Shown piece by piece: positions 16,217-24,660 of a DNA stretch of 64,000 nt. Under the pieces are notes generated by a model. It was not told the DNA's origin and searched no databases. It saw only the letters and a program-made list of their open reading frames with translations. The translations under genes and the position numbers were made by a program. Every line of letters starts with the position of its first letter. The first letter of the stretch is position 1. The stretch comes from Pseudoselenomonas ruminantium (GTDB taxonomy: Bacteria; Bacillota; Negativicutes; Selenomonadales; Selenomonadaceae). Location of the stretch: NCBI GenBank assembly GCA_015058625.1, contig SVCA01000004.1:62001-126000 (forward strand). The letters run 5' to 3'.

Positions 16217-18808
16217 ATGAAGAGGAGAAGTATTCGCCAGCAGGTACAGCGGCTGTTGTTTTTATGCAGTGTGGTTTCCCTGTTACTCTTGGGAGGCATT
16301 GCCCTTTTGGGCATGCTGGGTGCACGGAACACCTCCCTGCAGGATGGCCGGGAAATGGGTGAAGAAGCTGCCCAGACCGTCAGCAATACCCTAAGGCATG
16401 AGGCGGAAAGCCGTCTGCTGATGCTGGCGGATGAAAAATCCCGCTATATCAATCTGGAACTGCGGCGCATTGCTGACCGCACCGAGCTCATGGGAAATGA
16501 GCTCAGCTGGATTCATGAACATCCAGGCGAGTTTCATCCGCGTCATGTGGATGAACCCCGGCGGGATAATGCCGGAAAATTTGCGGCCCAGCTCGAATAT
16601 GCTTCCTGGGCCGACAGGGCAGCCTTGCAGGGAGAAGTCGGACTGGCCGCCAATCTGCAGGACATTATGATGCAGGTGGCCCAGATGAATGGGGAAGGAA
16701 CCGCCATCACCGCAGCCTCGGAGCATGGCTATTCCATTTCCGTAGATGCGGATTCAGCGGAGCGTTTTGCCTCTCCGGAAGCTGCTGCGCCGCTGCCCTT
16801 TGACGGCACGAGCCGTCCCTGGTACAAGCTGGCCAAAGAGCAGGGCAAGACCACCTTCACCGATGTTTACGCCGACAGCTTCAATGGCAAGCTGCGTATT
16901 GCCTGCACGATGCCCTATAAGGTGCAGGGCAATTTTGCTGGTGTTGTGGCCATGTCCACCTATCTGAACAATATCAGCAATCTCGTCTTAAATGCCCAGG
17001 CACAGACCTGCTTTGTCATTGATGATGACGGGCACATGATTTTTTACAAAGACGATACGGGGATGCTCCGGCAGATAAATCCAGAAACAGACCTGCGCCA
17101 ATCGGCCGACAAGGAACTGGCAGCAGCGATAAGCGTCATGACGCAGGGGGACAAGGGCGTCCGCGCTGTAAACATCGGCGATAAAACCTATTATCTGGCC
17201 TTTGCACCGGTGCCGCAGACCGGCTGGAGCTTTGCCGCGGCTTTGGACAGTGCCGAAGTCCTCAAAACCGAAGAAGCGGCCAGGCAGGATGTACTGGCCA
17301 TTGCCCAGAAAAACGTGGACAGCATGGACGCTTATATGACCAAGGTCATCTTAGCTATGGCAGCGGTGATTCTGCTGATTATCGCGGCTGTGACCTGGCA
17401 GGGGCGGCGCATGGGTGACCGCTTTGTTCATCCCATTCTTGACTTGTCAGACGGTGTGCGCGAGATTGCCAGCGGCAACCTCGACAAGAAACTGGATATT
17501 AAAACCGGTGACGAAATCGAGCATCTATCCATCTGCTTCAACGCCATGACCGATGAACTGCAGAGCTATATGAAGAATCTGACCAAGGTCACGGCGGAGA
17601 AGGAGCGCATTGCCACGGAGCTCAACGTAGCCACCAATATTCAGGAAAGCATGCTCCCGAATATCTTCCCGCCATTCCCGGAGCGGCTTGATTTTGACAT
17701 TTACGCCACCATGCATGCTGCCAAAGAAGTCGGCGGCGATTTCTACGATTTCTACATGCTCGATGAAAACCATGTGGTCATCACCATTGCCGATGTTTCC
17801 GGCAAAGGTGTACCGGCCGCTCTCTTTATGGTGATTTCCAAGACCATTCTCAAGAACTTTGCCCTGACCATGACGGGGGAAAGCGATTTGGCCGCAGTGG
17901 TATCCTGTACCAATGACCAGCTTTGCCAGAACAACGACGCCATGATGTTTGTGACGGCCTTTGTCGGCATGCTCGATGTTGTCACAGGCAAATTTGTCTA
18001 TGTGAATGCCGGACACAATCCGCCCCTTGTCTACCGCCATAAGGAGAAGAAATTTGCCTATATGGATGTAAAGCGGAACTTCGTGATGGGAGGAATGGAC
18101 GAATTGGATTATGTCGGTCAGGAACTGACCTTAGAGCCAGGAGATAAACTGTTCCTCTACACGGACGGGGTAACGGAAGCCCTGAGTGAAGACGAGGAAC
18201 TCTACGGGGAAGAACGCCTGCTGAAGTGCCTGAACGAAATGCAGGCAGATGATATGCCCTTAAAAGAGATTCAACAACATGTGCAGCAAGATTTACAGAA
18301 ACACGTAGGAGAGGCTGAACAGTCAGACGATATCACCATGCTGGCGCTCTCCTATAGCGGTCAACCGGAAAGGGGCGAAATAATGGAAGCAGATACAGCC
18401 CGGGAAATTATAGTGGGAGCCCAGGTGGAGAATCTTACACAGATCAATGAATTTGTCGAAGAACAGCTCTCTTCGCTGGAACCATCGCCGAAAGAACAGT
18501 TGCAGCTGGAACTGGCTGTGGAGGAAATCTTTGTCAACATCGCCAGCTATGCCTATGAAGGCAAGCACGGCCAGGCTGTTATTCAGGCCAAAGTGACAAA
18601 TTCTCCCAAGAGCATTGAACTAATCTTTCAGGATGAAGGCATTCCCTATAATCCGCTGGACCGGGATGACCCGGACCCGGAGATGCTGCTGGAGGACAGA
18701 AAGATTGGCGGCTGGGGCATTTTCCTGGTGAAAAAGAATGTGGATGAAGTAACATATGCCTATGAGAACGGAAAAAACGTTCTAACAATACGAAAAAATA
18801 TATCCTAG
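16217..18808 (+). CDS. Membrane sensor PP2C phosphatase (SpoIIE/RsbU type) with C-terminal RsbW-like kinase domain
   Basis: One protein with both arms of a partner switch. TM1 is at residues 12-32, a large extracytoplasmic dCache-like sensor at about 45-365, TM2 at 376-395 and HAMP at about 400-450. The PP2C/SpoIIE phosphatase covers 470-715 (VGGDFYDF, IADVSGKGVPAALFM, NAGHNPPLV, GDKLFLYTDGVTEA, SDDITMLAL). The GHKL ATPase covers about 735-863 (LAVEEIFVNIASYAY N-box, FQDEGIPYNPL G1, GGWGIFLVKKNVDE G2). It presumably dephosphorylates and rephosphorylates the STAS protein encoded next, in response to an external ligand. AAAGGGG upstream supports the ATG. Confidence 0.92.
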   Translation: MKRRSIRQQVQRLLFLCSVVSLLLLGGIALLGMLGARNTSLQDGREMGEEAAQTVSNTLRHEAESRLLMLADEKSRYINLELRRIADRTELMGNELSWIHEHPGEFHPRHVDEPRRDNAGKFAAQLEYASWADRAALQGEVGLAANLQDIMMQVAQMNGEGTAITAASEHGYSISVDADSAERFASPEAAAPLPFDGTSRPWYKLAKEQGKTTFTDVYADSFNGKLRIACTMPYKVQGNFAGVVAMSTYLNNISNLVLNAQAQTCFVIDDDGHMIFYKDDTGMLRQINPETDLRQSADKELAAAISVMTQGDKGVRAVNIGDKTYYLAFAPVPQTGWSFAAALDSAEVLKTEEAARQDVLAIAQKNVDSMDAYMTKVILAMAAVILLIIAAVTWQGRRMGDRFVHPILDLSDGVREIASGNLDKKLDIKTGDEIEHLSICFNAMTDELQSYMKNLTKVTAEKERIATELNVATNIQESMLPNIFPPFPERLDFDIYATMHAAKEVGGDFYDFYMLDENHVVITIADVSGKGVPAALFMVISKTILKNFALTMTGESDLAAVVSCTNDQLCQNNDAMMFVTAFVGMLDVVTGKFVYVNAGHNPPLVYRHKEKKFAYMDVKRNFVMGGMDELDYVGQELTLEPGDKLFLYTDGVTEALSEDEELYGEERLLKCLNEMQADDMPLKEIQQHVQQDLQKHVGEAEQSDDITMLALSYSGQPERGEIMEADTAREIIVGAQVENLTQINEFVEEQLSSLEPSPKEQLQLELAVEEIFVNIASYAYEGKHGQAVIQAKVTNSPKSIELIFQDEGIPYNPLDRDDPDPEMLLEDRKIGGWGIFLVKKNVDEVTYAYENGKNVLTIRKNIS

Positions 18809-18881
18809 CAGGAAATAAGCATACATAACGCGAAATATTAAAAATAGTAACTGCTATAAGTAAGCGAAGGGAGACTTCTCT

Positions 18882-19181
18882 ATGGAAATCAAAAAAGAAC
18901 AAAATGGCCCGGTGCTGAAAATTTCCCTGTCCGGCCGTCTGGATGCCGTTACGGCTCCGGATTTGGACAAGGTGGTTCAAAATGAACTGACTGGCATTAC
19001 GGAATTGACGCTTGACTTCACCGATTTGGTATATGTGGCTTCTGCTGGCTTAAGGGTGCTTCTGCTGGCCCAGAAGCGCATGAAGAAACAGGGCTTCATG
19101 AAGCTCACCCATGTCAATAAAGACGTCAAGGATGTATTGGAAATGACCGGCTTCATCGATTTCCTTACGATTGAAGACTAA
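18882..19181 (+). CDS. STAS-domain anti-anti-sigma factor
   Basis: A 99-residue SpoIIAA/RsbV-like protein. The phosphorylatable serine is in YVASAGLRVLLLA (about residues 50-62). It is the natural substrate of the PP2C and RsbW domains encoded on both sides. GAAGGGAGA upstream supports the ATG. No sigma factor gene lies nearby, so the output may be a remote sigma factor or a non-transcriptional target. Confidence 0.9.
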   Translation: MEIKKEQNGPVLKISLSGRLDAVTAPDLDKVVQNELTGITELTLDFTDLVYVASAGLRVLLLAQKRMKKQGFMKLTHVNKDVKDVLEMTGFIDFLTIED

Positions 19182-19192
19182 GGGGTGGTTCT

Positions 19193-19831
19193 ATGAAAAC
19201 CAGCAAAATAAAGGTGAACAGCCGCGGCTATGGCATGGAATACGCGCTGGATGAAGTGGAAGATTTCAGCCGCCTCATGGGCTTTGACGAGCGCAGCGCC
19301 CGGCGTGCCCGGCTGCTTGCTGAAGAAACCATGAGCATGGTGCGGGCCATCGTGGATGAGTTTTCCGCAAGTTTTTGGATGGAAAGTACGCCGGAATGCA
19401 ACTGTGAACTGCATCTTCAGGCGGAAGCCCCCATGGATTACGACAAGAAGCAGGAGCTCATCTCCGCTTCGACCCAGCAGCGCAATGAAGCCTCTGTGGG
19501 CATCATGGGGAAGATTAAGGATTTCATCGAAGACAGTCTCTACAATATGCAGGATGGTGCTTCGGTGGCAATCGGCGAATCGCAGGCCATGGGCATGGCG
19601 GGCATGGTCATGAACGATATCCATATGTGGTCATGGTCATTGGAACAGTACCGTCAGGACGTACAGGAACAAAAAGAAAAAGGCGACGACGAAGCCATTG
19701 ATGACCTGCTCGACGAATTGGAAAAATCCATCGTGGCCAATATTGCAGATGATATAAAAGTTTCCGTAAAAGGCAACAGCATCGAAATGATTATCCGCAA
19801 GAATTTCCTGCTGAATCGCGATGGACAGTAA
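19193..19831 (+). CDS. Degenerate RsbW-like (GHKL-related) protein
   Basis: 212 residues, 11 bases after the STAS gene and clearly in its operon. The start (MEYALDEVEDFSRLMGFD) and RARLLAEETMSMVRAIV resemble the first helices and N-box of RsbW-type kinases, and the end (IKVSVKGNSIEMIIRKNF) their last strands. I see no G1 DxGxG or G2 box; in their place is a long insert with KIKDFIEDSLYNM and an acidic coiled coil (about 150-185). It may be a catalytically dead binding partner. The family assignment is inference from the pattern. Confidence 0.65.
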   Translation: MKTSKIKVNSRGYGMEYALDEVEDFSRLMGFDERSARRARLLAEETMSMVRAIVDEFSASFWMESTPECNCELHLQAEAPMDYDKKQELISASTQQRNEASVGIMGKIKDFIEDSLYNMQDGASVAIGESQAMGMAGMVMNDIHMWSWSLEQYRQDVQEQKEKGDDEAIDDLLDELEKSIVANIADDIKVSVKGNSIEMIIRKNFLLNRDGQ

Positions 19832-19861
19832 GCGAAAAATGAATAATGTTCATATTTTCTA

Positions 19862-19890
19862 TTGACATACCCAAATGAATGGGGTATGAT
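19862..19890 (+). promoter_or_regulatory. Promoter of the SAM-riboswitch-metK unit
   Basis: TTGACA at 19862-19867 and TATGAT at 19885-19890, with 17-bp spacing, about 27 bp before the riboswitch aptamer. Confidence 0.85.
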
Positions 19891-19916
19891 TATTTCATCA
19901 ATAAAGCTGAATATGA

Positions 19917-20018
19917 ACTCATCCAGAGCAGTGGAGGGATAGGCCCAATGAAACTGCGGCAACCATCGCAAAAGCGAAACGGTGCCAATTCCTTTAGGCA
20001 AAGCCTATAAGATGAGAG
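19917..20018 (+). ncRNA. SAM-I (S-box) riboswitch aptamer
   Basis: The order CTCATCCAGAG, GTGGAGGGA, GGCCCAATGAAACTGCGGC, AACC, GGTGCCAATTCC and GATGAGAG is the S-box consensus. P1 forms between CTCATC (19918-19923) and GATGAG (20011-20016). When SAM is low, ATGAGAG (20012-20018) can instead pair with CTCTCAT in the terminator's left arm, acting as antiterminator. The element controls metK, the SAM synthetase, in a feedback loop. Confidence 0.97.
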
Positions 20019-20027
20019 TGAAGATGA

Positions 20028-20060
20028 AAGGCTCTCATTTTTGAGAGTCTTTTCTTTTTG
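20028..20060 (+). terminator. Riboswitch-controlled terminator before metK
   Basis: AAGGCTCTCA (20028-20037) pairs with TGAGAGTCTT (20042-20051), one G-T pair, 4-nt loop, followed by TTCTTTTTG. It forms the expression platform of the S-box element. Confidence 0.9.
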
Positions 20061-20119
20061 CCCAATGGAAAACGAGACAATTCAGTATGTTAGTTGTTAA
20101 GCAACAAGGAGGCAAAAAC

Positions 20120-21310
20120 ATGAGTAAAAAACGTATGCTGTTCACGTCGGAATCGGTAACCGAAGGTCATCCGGATAAGATGGCTGACCAGATTTCTGAC
20201 AGCATTCTCGATGCAATTATCGCCCAGGACCCGCAGAGCCGCGTTGCCTGCGAAACGCTCGTAACCACAGGTCAGGTTCATGTGGTCGGTGAAATCTCCA
20301 CCAACTGCTATGTGGATATCCCGAAAATCATCCGCAGTACCGTTGAGGAAATCGGTTATACCGATGCCGCTTACGGTTTTGACTGCAAGACCTGCGGCAT
20401 TCTCGTATCCCTGGATGAACAGTCCCCGGATATTGCCCAGGGCGTAGACAAGGCTCTCGAAGCCCGTGACGGACAGATGGATGATGCGGAAGCTGTAGGT
20501 GCTGGTGACCAGGGCATGATGTTTGGTTACGCCACCAACGAGACGCCGGAATTCATGCCGCTGCCCATCGCGCTGGCTCAGCGTCTGGCCCGCCGCCTGA
20601 CGGAAGTGCGCAAGAACGGCACCCTTGGCTATCTGCGCCCGGACGGCAAGACGCAGGTGACCATCGTCTACGAAGACGGCAAACCGGTGGCTGTAGACAC
20701 CATCGTTATTTCCACGCAGCATGACGAAGATGTGACGCTCGAACAGATTCGCAAGGACCTCATTGAGCATGTAATCAAGCCGGTCGTACCTGCTGACCTG
20801 CTGAAGGAAGAAACCCGTATCTTCGTGAACCCGACGGGCAAGTTCGTTATCGGCGGCCCGCAGGGTGATTCCGGTCTTACGGGCCGCAAGATTATCGTAG
20901 ACACCTACGGCGGCTGGGCACGTCATGGCGGCGGCGCCTTCTCCGGGAAAGACCCCACGAAGGTAGACCGCAGTGCCGCTTACGCTGCCCGCTATGTGGC
21001 CAAGAATATCGTAGCTGCAGGGCTTGCTGACCGCTGCGAAATCCAGCTGGCTTACGCTATCGGCGTAGCTTATCCGGTATCCGTCATGGTGGATACCTTC
21101 GGCACCAACAAGGTAGACGAAGAAAAGATTGAAGAGCTCGTTTCTAAGCACTTCGACCTGCGTCCGGCCGGCATCATCAAGATGCTCGACCTGCGCCGCC
21201 CCATCTACAAGCAGACGGCTGCTTACGGCCATTTCGGCCGCACCGATGTGGACCTGCCTTGGGAACACACGGACAAGGCAGACGTGCTCAAAAAAGAAGC
21301 CGGTCTGTAA
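20120..21310 (+). CDS. metK: S-adenosylmethionine synthetase
   Basis: Makes SAM from ATP and methionine. The 396 residues show the family signatures [16 protein letters not shown] (about 10-25), [12 protein letters not shown] and [16 protein letters not shown]. The ATG at 20120 has AAGGAGG seven bases upstream; an ATG at 20087 is upstream of that site. Transcription is under the SAM-I riboswitch directly before it. Confidence 0.98.
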   Translation: MSKKRMLFTSESVTEGHPDKMADQISDSILDAIIAQDPQSRVACETLVTTGQVHVVGEISTNCYVDIPKIIRSTVEEIGYTDAAYGFDCKTCGILVSLDEQSPDIAQGVDKALEARDGQMDDAEAVGAGDQGMMFGYATNETPEFMPLPIALAQRLARRLTEVRKNGTLGYLRPDGKTQVTIVYEDGKPVAVDTIVISTQHDEDVTLEQIRKDLIEHVIKPVVPADLLKEETRIFVNPTGKFVIGGPQGDSGLTGRKIIVDTYGGWARHGGGAFSGKDPTKVDRSAAYAARYVAKNIVAAGLADRCEIQLAYAIGVAYPVSVMVDTFGTNKVDEEKIEELVSKHFDLRPAGIIKMLDLRRPIYKQTAAYGHFGRTDVDLPWEHTDKADVLKKEAGL

Positions 21311-21326
21311 TTTTATAGCTTGCTCC

Positions 21327-21361
21327 ATAAGCCTTTCCTGCGGGAAGGGCTTATTTTTTTC
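21327..21361 (+). terminator. Terminator after metK
   Basis: ATAAGCCTTTCC (21327-21338) pairs with GGAAGGGCTTAT (21343-21354), one wobble, followed by seven T residues. Confidence 0.9.
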
Positions 21362-21450
21362 GTCCTTAAAGGAAGGATAAGTAGAAAAAATGTCTAATCA
21401 TAATACAATGAGATAAAAATTTGCTCAAATTATGAGAGGAGCTGATTGCT

Positions 21451-21828
21451 ATGCTGGTTTGGATTGAGCGCTTGGGACGTGTGGGAGAAGATGAGCTGTT
21501 TGGCTTTGGTTTGTCCCCGGAGTCCGTTCGTGGGGAAATCTTGCTCGACCCATTGGGGAATACCAGAATACGCAAGGAAAATCCTGCAATGTCAGAAAGC
21601 CAGACTCTGGTGGTTAAGAACGGGCTCGACGAGTGGATTCGCGACCTGGGCTTATGCCAGTTGTCCTGCATTTCTGCCCCCCAGTTCCTGACCGGGGAAG
21701 AAGAGGAAAACGTGCGCAGATGGCGGCCCAGGGAGCTGGATTTGCGTCCGCTGAACCTGCCTTTACATGATGAAGACCTGCCGGAAATCATCGAAGATGA
21801 CTGGATGGGGGCTTTGGAATGGGGCTAA
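21451..21828 (+). CDS. Hypothetical acidic protein
   Basis: 125 residues, no membrane segment and no family that I recognise. It is rich in E, D, L and W. It ends in an acidic proline-containing tail (LPLHDEDLPEIIEDD). GAGAGGAGC upstream gives a convincing ribosome binding site, and base composition is like the neighbours, so it is a real gene. It stands alone between the metK terminator and the manA promoter. Confidence 0.75.
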   Translation: MLVWIERLGRVGEDELFGFGLSPESVRGEILLDPLGNTRIRKENPAMSESQTLVVKNGLDEWIRDLGLCQLSCISAPQFLTGEEEENVRRWRPRELDLRPLNLPLHDEDLPEIIEDDWMGALEWG

Positions 21829-21846
21829 GTCTTTATTGACAATAAT

Positions 21847-21869
21847 GCTATAATTATCTTGAGATAATT
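21847..21869 (+). promoter_or_regulatory. Extended -10 promoter with overlapping 18-bp operator-like palindrome before manA
   Basis: TGCTATAAT (TATAAT at 21849-21854) is an extended -10. It runs into a perfect inverted repeat, AATTATCT-TG-AGATAATT (21852-21869), which would cover the transcription start. A repressor site is the simplest reading. TTGACA at 21836 is too close to the -10 to serve as its -35. Confidence 0.55.
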
Positions 21870-21894
21870 AAAACAAATGGTTGGAGGTTTTTGC

Positions 21895-22860
21895 ATGAAA
21901 TATCCCTTGTTACTCGAAGCACCTTTGAAGGACTATCTCTGGGGCGGCACCCGCCTGAAAGAAGAATATGGCAAGAATACGGACTTAGATAAAGTCGCGG
22001 AAAGCTGGGAACTTTCCTGCCACGAAGCAGGCCTCAGTGTCATTGCCAGTGGCCCGGACAAAGGCAAGACGCTTAAAGAATGGCTGGAGGAACAGGGAGA
22101 TGCCGTGCTGGGCAAACGCGCGGCAGCCTTTGATTACTTTCCCTTATTGATAAAACTCATCGATGCCAAAGGGGATTTGTCGGTACAGGTTCACCCGGAC
22201 AACGAATACGCTTTGCGGGTGGAAGGGGAGTACGGCAAGACGGAAATGTGGTACATCGTGGACTGCGAGCCCGGTGCCAGCCTGCTTTATGGCTTCAAGG
22301 AGAAAATCAGTCAGGAAGAATTTCAGCGGCGCATTGAAGATAACACGCTGCTTGAAGTCTGCAACAAAGTGCCGGTGCATAAGGGGGATGTGTTCTTTAT
22401 CGATTCCGGCACCCTGCATGCCATCGGCGCAGGCATTTTAATCTGCGAGATTCAGCAAAACTCCAACACTACCTACCGCATTTATGATTATGGCCGGGTA
22501 GGCGCTGACGGCAAGCCCCGGGAGCTTCATGTGGAAAAGGCCTTGGCCGTAACCAAATTGGAGCCTCCGACGCGGGGAACCAAGCCCCTGGCAGATATCG
22601 ACATCTTCCCCCATATGGAAGTGAAACTGCTGGCAGACTGTGAATACTTCAAGGTCTATCACGCCAATCTGCATGGCGAAAGTTTCCTGCATGCCGGGGA
22701 TGATTCCTTCCAGAGCTTAACGGTGCTCGAAGGCGCATTAAAATTATCCTGCGGGAAGGAAATCCTGACACTGGCCAAGGGCAATACGGTATTCGTACCG
22801 GCAGGCACGGGCAGTTATCAGGTGACTGGTCAGGCAGAATTCATATTAAGCAAGCTGTAA
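21895..22860 (+). CDS. manA: Type I mannose-6-phosphate isomerase
   Basis: Interconverts mannose 6-phosphate and fructose 6-phosphate using Zn2+. 321 residues, the short Firmicute form of the cupin enzyme. Visible are LWGGTRLKEEYG near the start, the metal-site segment VQVHPDNEYA (about 95-104), EMWYIVDCEPGA and the SGTLHAIGAG loop with its histidine. The ATG at 21895 has TTGGAGG upstream; an earlier in-frame ATG at 21877 lies ahead of that site. A copy of the palindrome core (TGACTGGTCA, 22823-22832) lies in the last codons. Confidence 0.93.
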   Translation: MKYPLLLEAPLKDYLWGGTRLKEEYGKNTDLDKVAESWELSCHEAGLSVIASGPDKGKTLKEWLEEQGDAVLGKRAAAFDYFPLLIKLIDAKGDLSVQVHPDNEYALRVEGEYGKTEMWYIVDCEPGASLLYGFKEKISQEEFQRRIEDNTLLEVCNKVPVHKGDVFFIDSGTLHAIGAGILICEIQQNSNTTYRIYDYGRVGADGKPRELHVEKALAVTKLEPPTRGTKPLADIDIFPHMEVKLLADCEYFKVYHANLHGESFLHAGDDSFQSLTVLEGALKLSCGKEILTLAKGNTVFVPAGTGSYQVTGQAEFILSKL

Positions 22861-22864
22861 AAAT

Positions 22865-22905
22865 AAGCTGACCGGTCAAATGTCAAATTTGACTTGTCAG
22901 CTTTT
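22865..22905 (+). terminator. Terminator after manA built from two palindromes
   Basis: AAGCTGAC (22865-22872) pairs with GTCAGCTT (22896-22903). Inside, GTCAAAT (22875-22881) pairs with ATTTGAC (22887-22893). The unpaired CG and TT between them are exactly the variable NN of two palindrome copies, TGACCGGTCA and TTGACTTGTCA. T residues follow. Confidence 0.85.
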
Positions 22906-22918
22906 ATGCACTGTAAAC

Positions 22919-22947
22919 TTGTAAACTAAGGCCGGATATTGTAAAAT
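22919..22947 (+). promoter_or_regulatory. Promoter of hisF-hisIE
   Basis: TTGTAA (22919-22924) and TAAAAT (22942-22947) with 17-bp spacing. Confidence 0.55.
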
Positions 22948-22988
22948 AGGGGAGTAATTTGTAAATTTTTGATGAGGATATGAGCTAT

Positions 22989-23759
22989 ATGAGTACAACT
23001 ACTTATACCAAGAGGATTATCCCCTGTCTGGATGTTAAGGACGGCCGTGTGGTCAAGGGGACCAACTTCGTTGGCCTGCGCGATGCCGGCGACCCGGTAG
23101 AACTGGCAGCCCGTTACGATAAGGAGCGGGCCGACGAGCTGGTGTTTTTGGACATCACCGCATCTAGTGACAAGCGGGATACCATCGTACACGTTGCCCA
23201 GGACTGTGCCAGTCAGGTTTTTATCCCCTTTACAGTCGGCGGCGGCATTCGCACCATTGAGGACATGCGCCGGATGCTCAAGGCCGGAGCCGACAAGGTT
23301 TCCGTAAACACAGCCGCCATCAAGAATCCGGAGCTTATTCGGGAGGGTGCGGAGAAATTCGGCCGCCAGTGCATTGTACTGGCCGTGGATGCCCGCCGCA
23401 GCGGCGAGGACAAATGGGAAGTCTATGTCAATGGCGGCCGCACGCCGACAGGCCTTGACTGTCTGGAATGGATAGCGAAAGCTGTTGACCTCGGGGCCGG
23501 TGAGATTCTGCTCACCAGTATGGATGCTGACGGCACAAAAGACGGCTACGATATAGCCCTGACCCGTGCTGTGTCCGAAGCGGTAAATGTCCCGGTTATC
23601 GCTTCCGGCGGTGCAGGGAAACTCGAGCACTTTTATGACGTGCTGACGGAGGGGAAGGCCGATGCGGTACTAGCCGCTTCTGTATTCCATTACGGTGAAT
23701 TCACCGTGCGGCAGGTCAAAGAATATCTAAAATCACGGGGCGTGGAGGTAAGATTCTGA
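22989..23759 (+). CDS. hisF: Imidazole glycerol phosphate synthase subunit HisF
   Basis: The cyclase half of IGP synthase, which makes imidazole glycerol phosphate and AICAR in histidine synthesis. A (beta/alpha)8 barrel of 256 residues with the catalytic aspartates in [14 protein letters not shown] (start) and [13 protein letters not shown] (about 176-188), and VGGGIR and ASGGAG phosphate loops. I favour the ATG at 22989 over 22980 because of spacing to GAGGAT. It overlaps hisIE by one base. The partner hisH and the other his genes are not in this window. Confidence 0.95.
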   Translation: MSTTTYTKRIIPCLDVKDGRVVKGTNFVGLRDAGDPVELAARYDKERADELVFLDITASSDKRDTIVHVAQDCASQVFIPFTVGGGIRTIEDMRRMLKAGADKVSVNTAAIKNPELIREGAEKFGRQCIVLAVDARRSGEDKWEVYVNGGRTPTGLDCLEWIAKAVDLGAGEILLTSMDADGTKDGYDIALTRAVSEAVNVPVIASGGAGKLEHFYDVLTEGKADAVLAASVFHYGEFTVRQVKEYLKSRGVEVRF

Positions 23760-24466
23760 TGAATGAAGTTGACATTTCCATGATTAAATTTGACGACAAT
23801 GGTCTTGTACCGGCAGTGGTGCAGGAAGAAAACGGCCAGGTGCTGATGCTGGCCTATATGAATGCAGAGTCCCTGCAGAAGACCATTGAGACGGGCTATA
23901 CCTGGTTCTACAGCCGCAGCCGCAAACGTCTTTGGAATAAGGGCGAAGAATCCGGCAACAAGCAGAAGGTGCGGGAAATCTCCTATGACTGCGACGGAGA
24001 CACCTTGCTGATTAAGGTCCATCAAACCGGCGTAGCCTGCCATACGGGAACCTATACCTGCTTCAGCGGCCGCAAACTGGTGGAGGAGAAGGAAAAGAGT
24101 CTGGCACTTGTTGAACCGGAACCGGAGACCTCACTGGCTACAGTTTTGAATGACCTTTACAATGTCATTCAGGAACGTCAGCTGAACCCTGTGGAAGGTT
24201 CCTATACCAACTACCTCTTTGAGAAGGGCCAGGACAAGATTCTCAAAAAGGTGGGCGAGGAAGCCGTGGAAACGGTTATTGCCTCCAAGAACAACAAGAG
24301 CGAGGAAGTGCTCTACGAAATGGGCGACCTCTGGTATCACTGCTTGGTGCTGCTGGCCTATCACAAACTGACGCCGGACCAGCTGCTTGACGAGCTCATG
24401 AGCCGCCGCAAGGGAGGCAATTATCATAAATTTACCGGCAAAACCGGCGTAAGACCGGATTTATAA
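23759..24466 (+). CDS. hisIE: Bifunctional phosphoribosyl-AMP cyclohydrolase / phosphoribosyl-ATP pyrophosphatase
   Basis: Catalyses two early steps of histidine synthesis. The N-terminal HisI domain (1-115) carries [34 protein letters not shown] and the cysteine-containing [11 protein letters not shown] zinc site. The C-terminal HisE domain (about 130-225) carries [21 protein letters not shown] and YEMGDLWYH. The start codon overlaps the hisF stop (TGATG), so translation is coupled. Confidence 0.95.
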   Translation: MNEVDISMIKFDDNGLVPAVVQEENGQVLMLAYMNAESLQKTIETGYTWFYSRSRKRLWNKGEESGNKQKVREISYDCDGDTLLIKVHQTGVACHTGTYTCFSGRKLVEEKEKSLALVEPEPETSLATVLNDLYNVIQERQLNPVEGSYTNYLFEKGQDKILKKVGEEAVETVIASKNNKSEEVLYEMGDLWYHCLVLLAYHKLTPDQLLDELMSRRKGGNYHKFTGKTGVRPDL

Positions 24467-24485
24467 ACTCAATTTTGCCTTTATT

Positions 24486-24527
24486 AAGGACATTTTTCTG
24501 CTTTAGGACAGGGAAATGTCCTTTTTT
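24486..24527 (+). terminator. Terminator after hisIE
   Basis: AAGGACATTT (24486-24495) pairs perfectly with AAATGTCCTT (24514-24523), then TTTT. The loop is 18 nt. Confidence 0.8.
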
Positions 24528-24660
24528 CGTTGCATTATAGCCTTTTGAATGATAAAATAGTAAGGAATGAATTGTTCGGACTTTGATTGCGCAGACGCAA
24601 TGAAATATAAGAATTAATGTTTTAATGCAAGAAGACAACTGAATTATGGAGGTGTAATTT

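Noticed and set aside
21836..21841. TTGACA as -35 of manA
   Set aside because: Only 7 bp from the TATAAT, too close for a sigma-70 type promoter.
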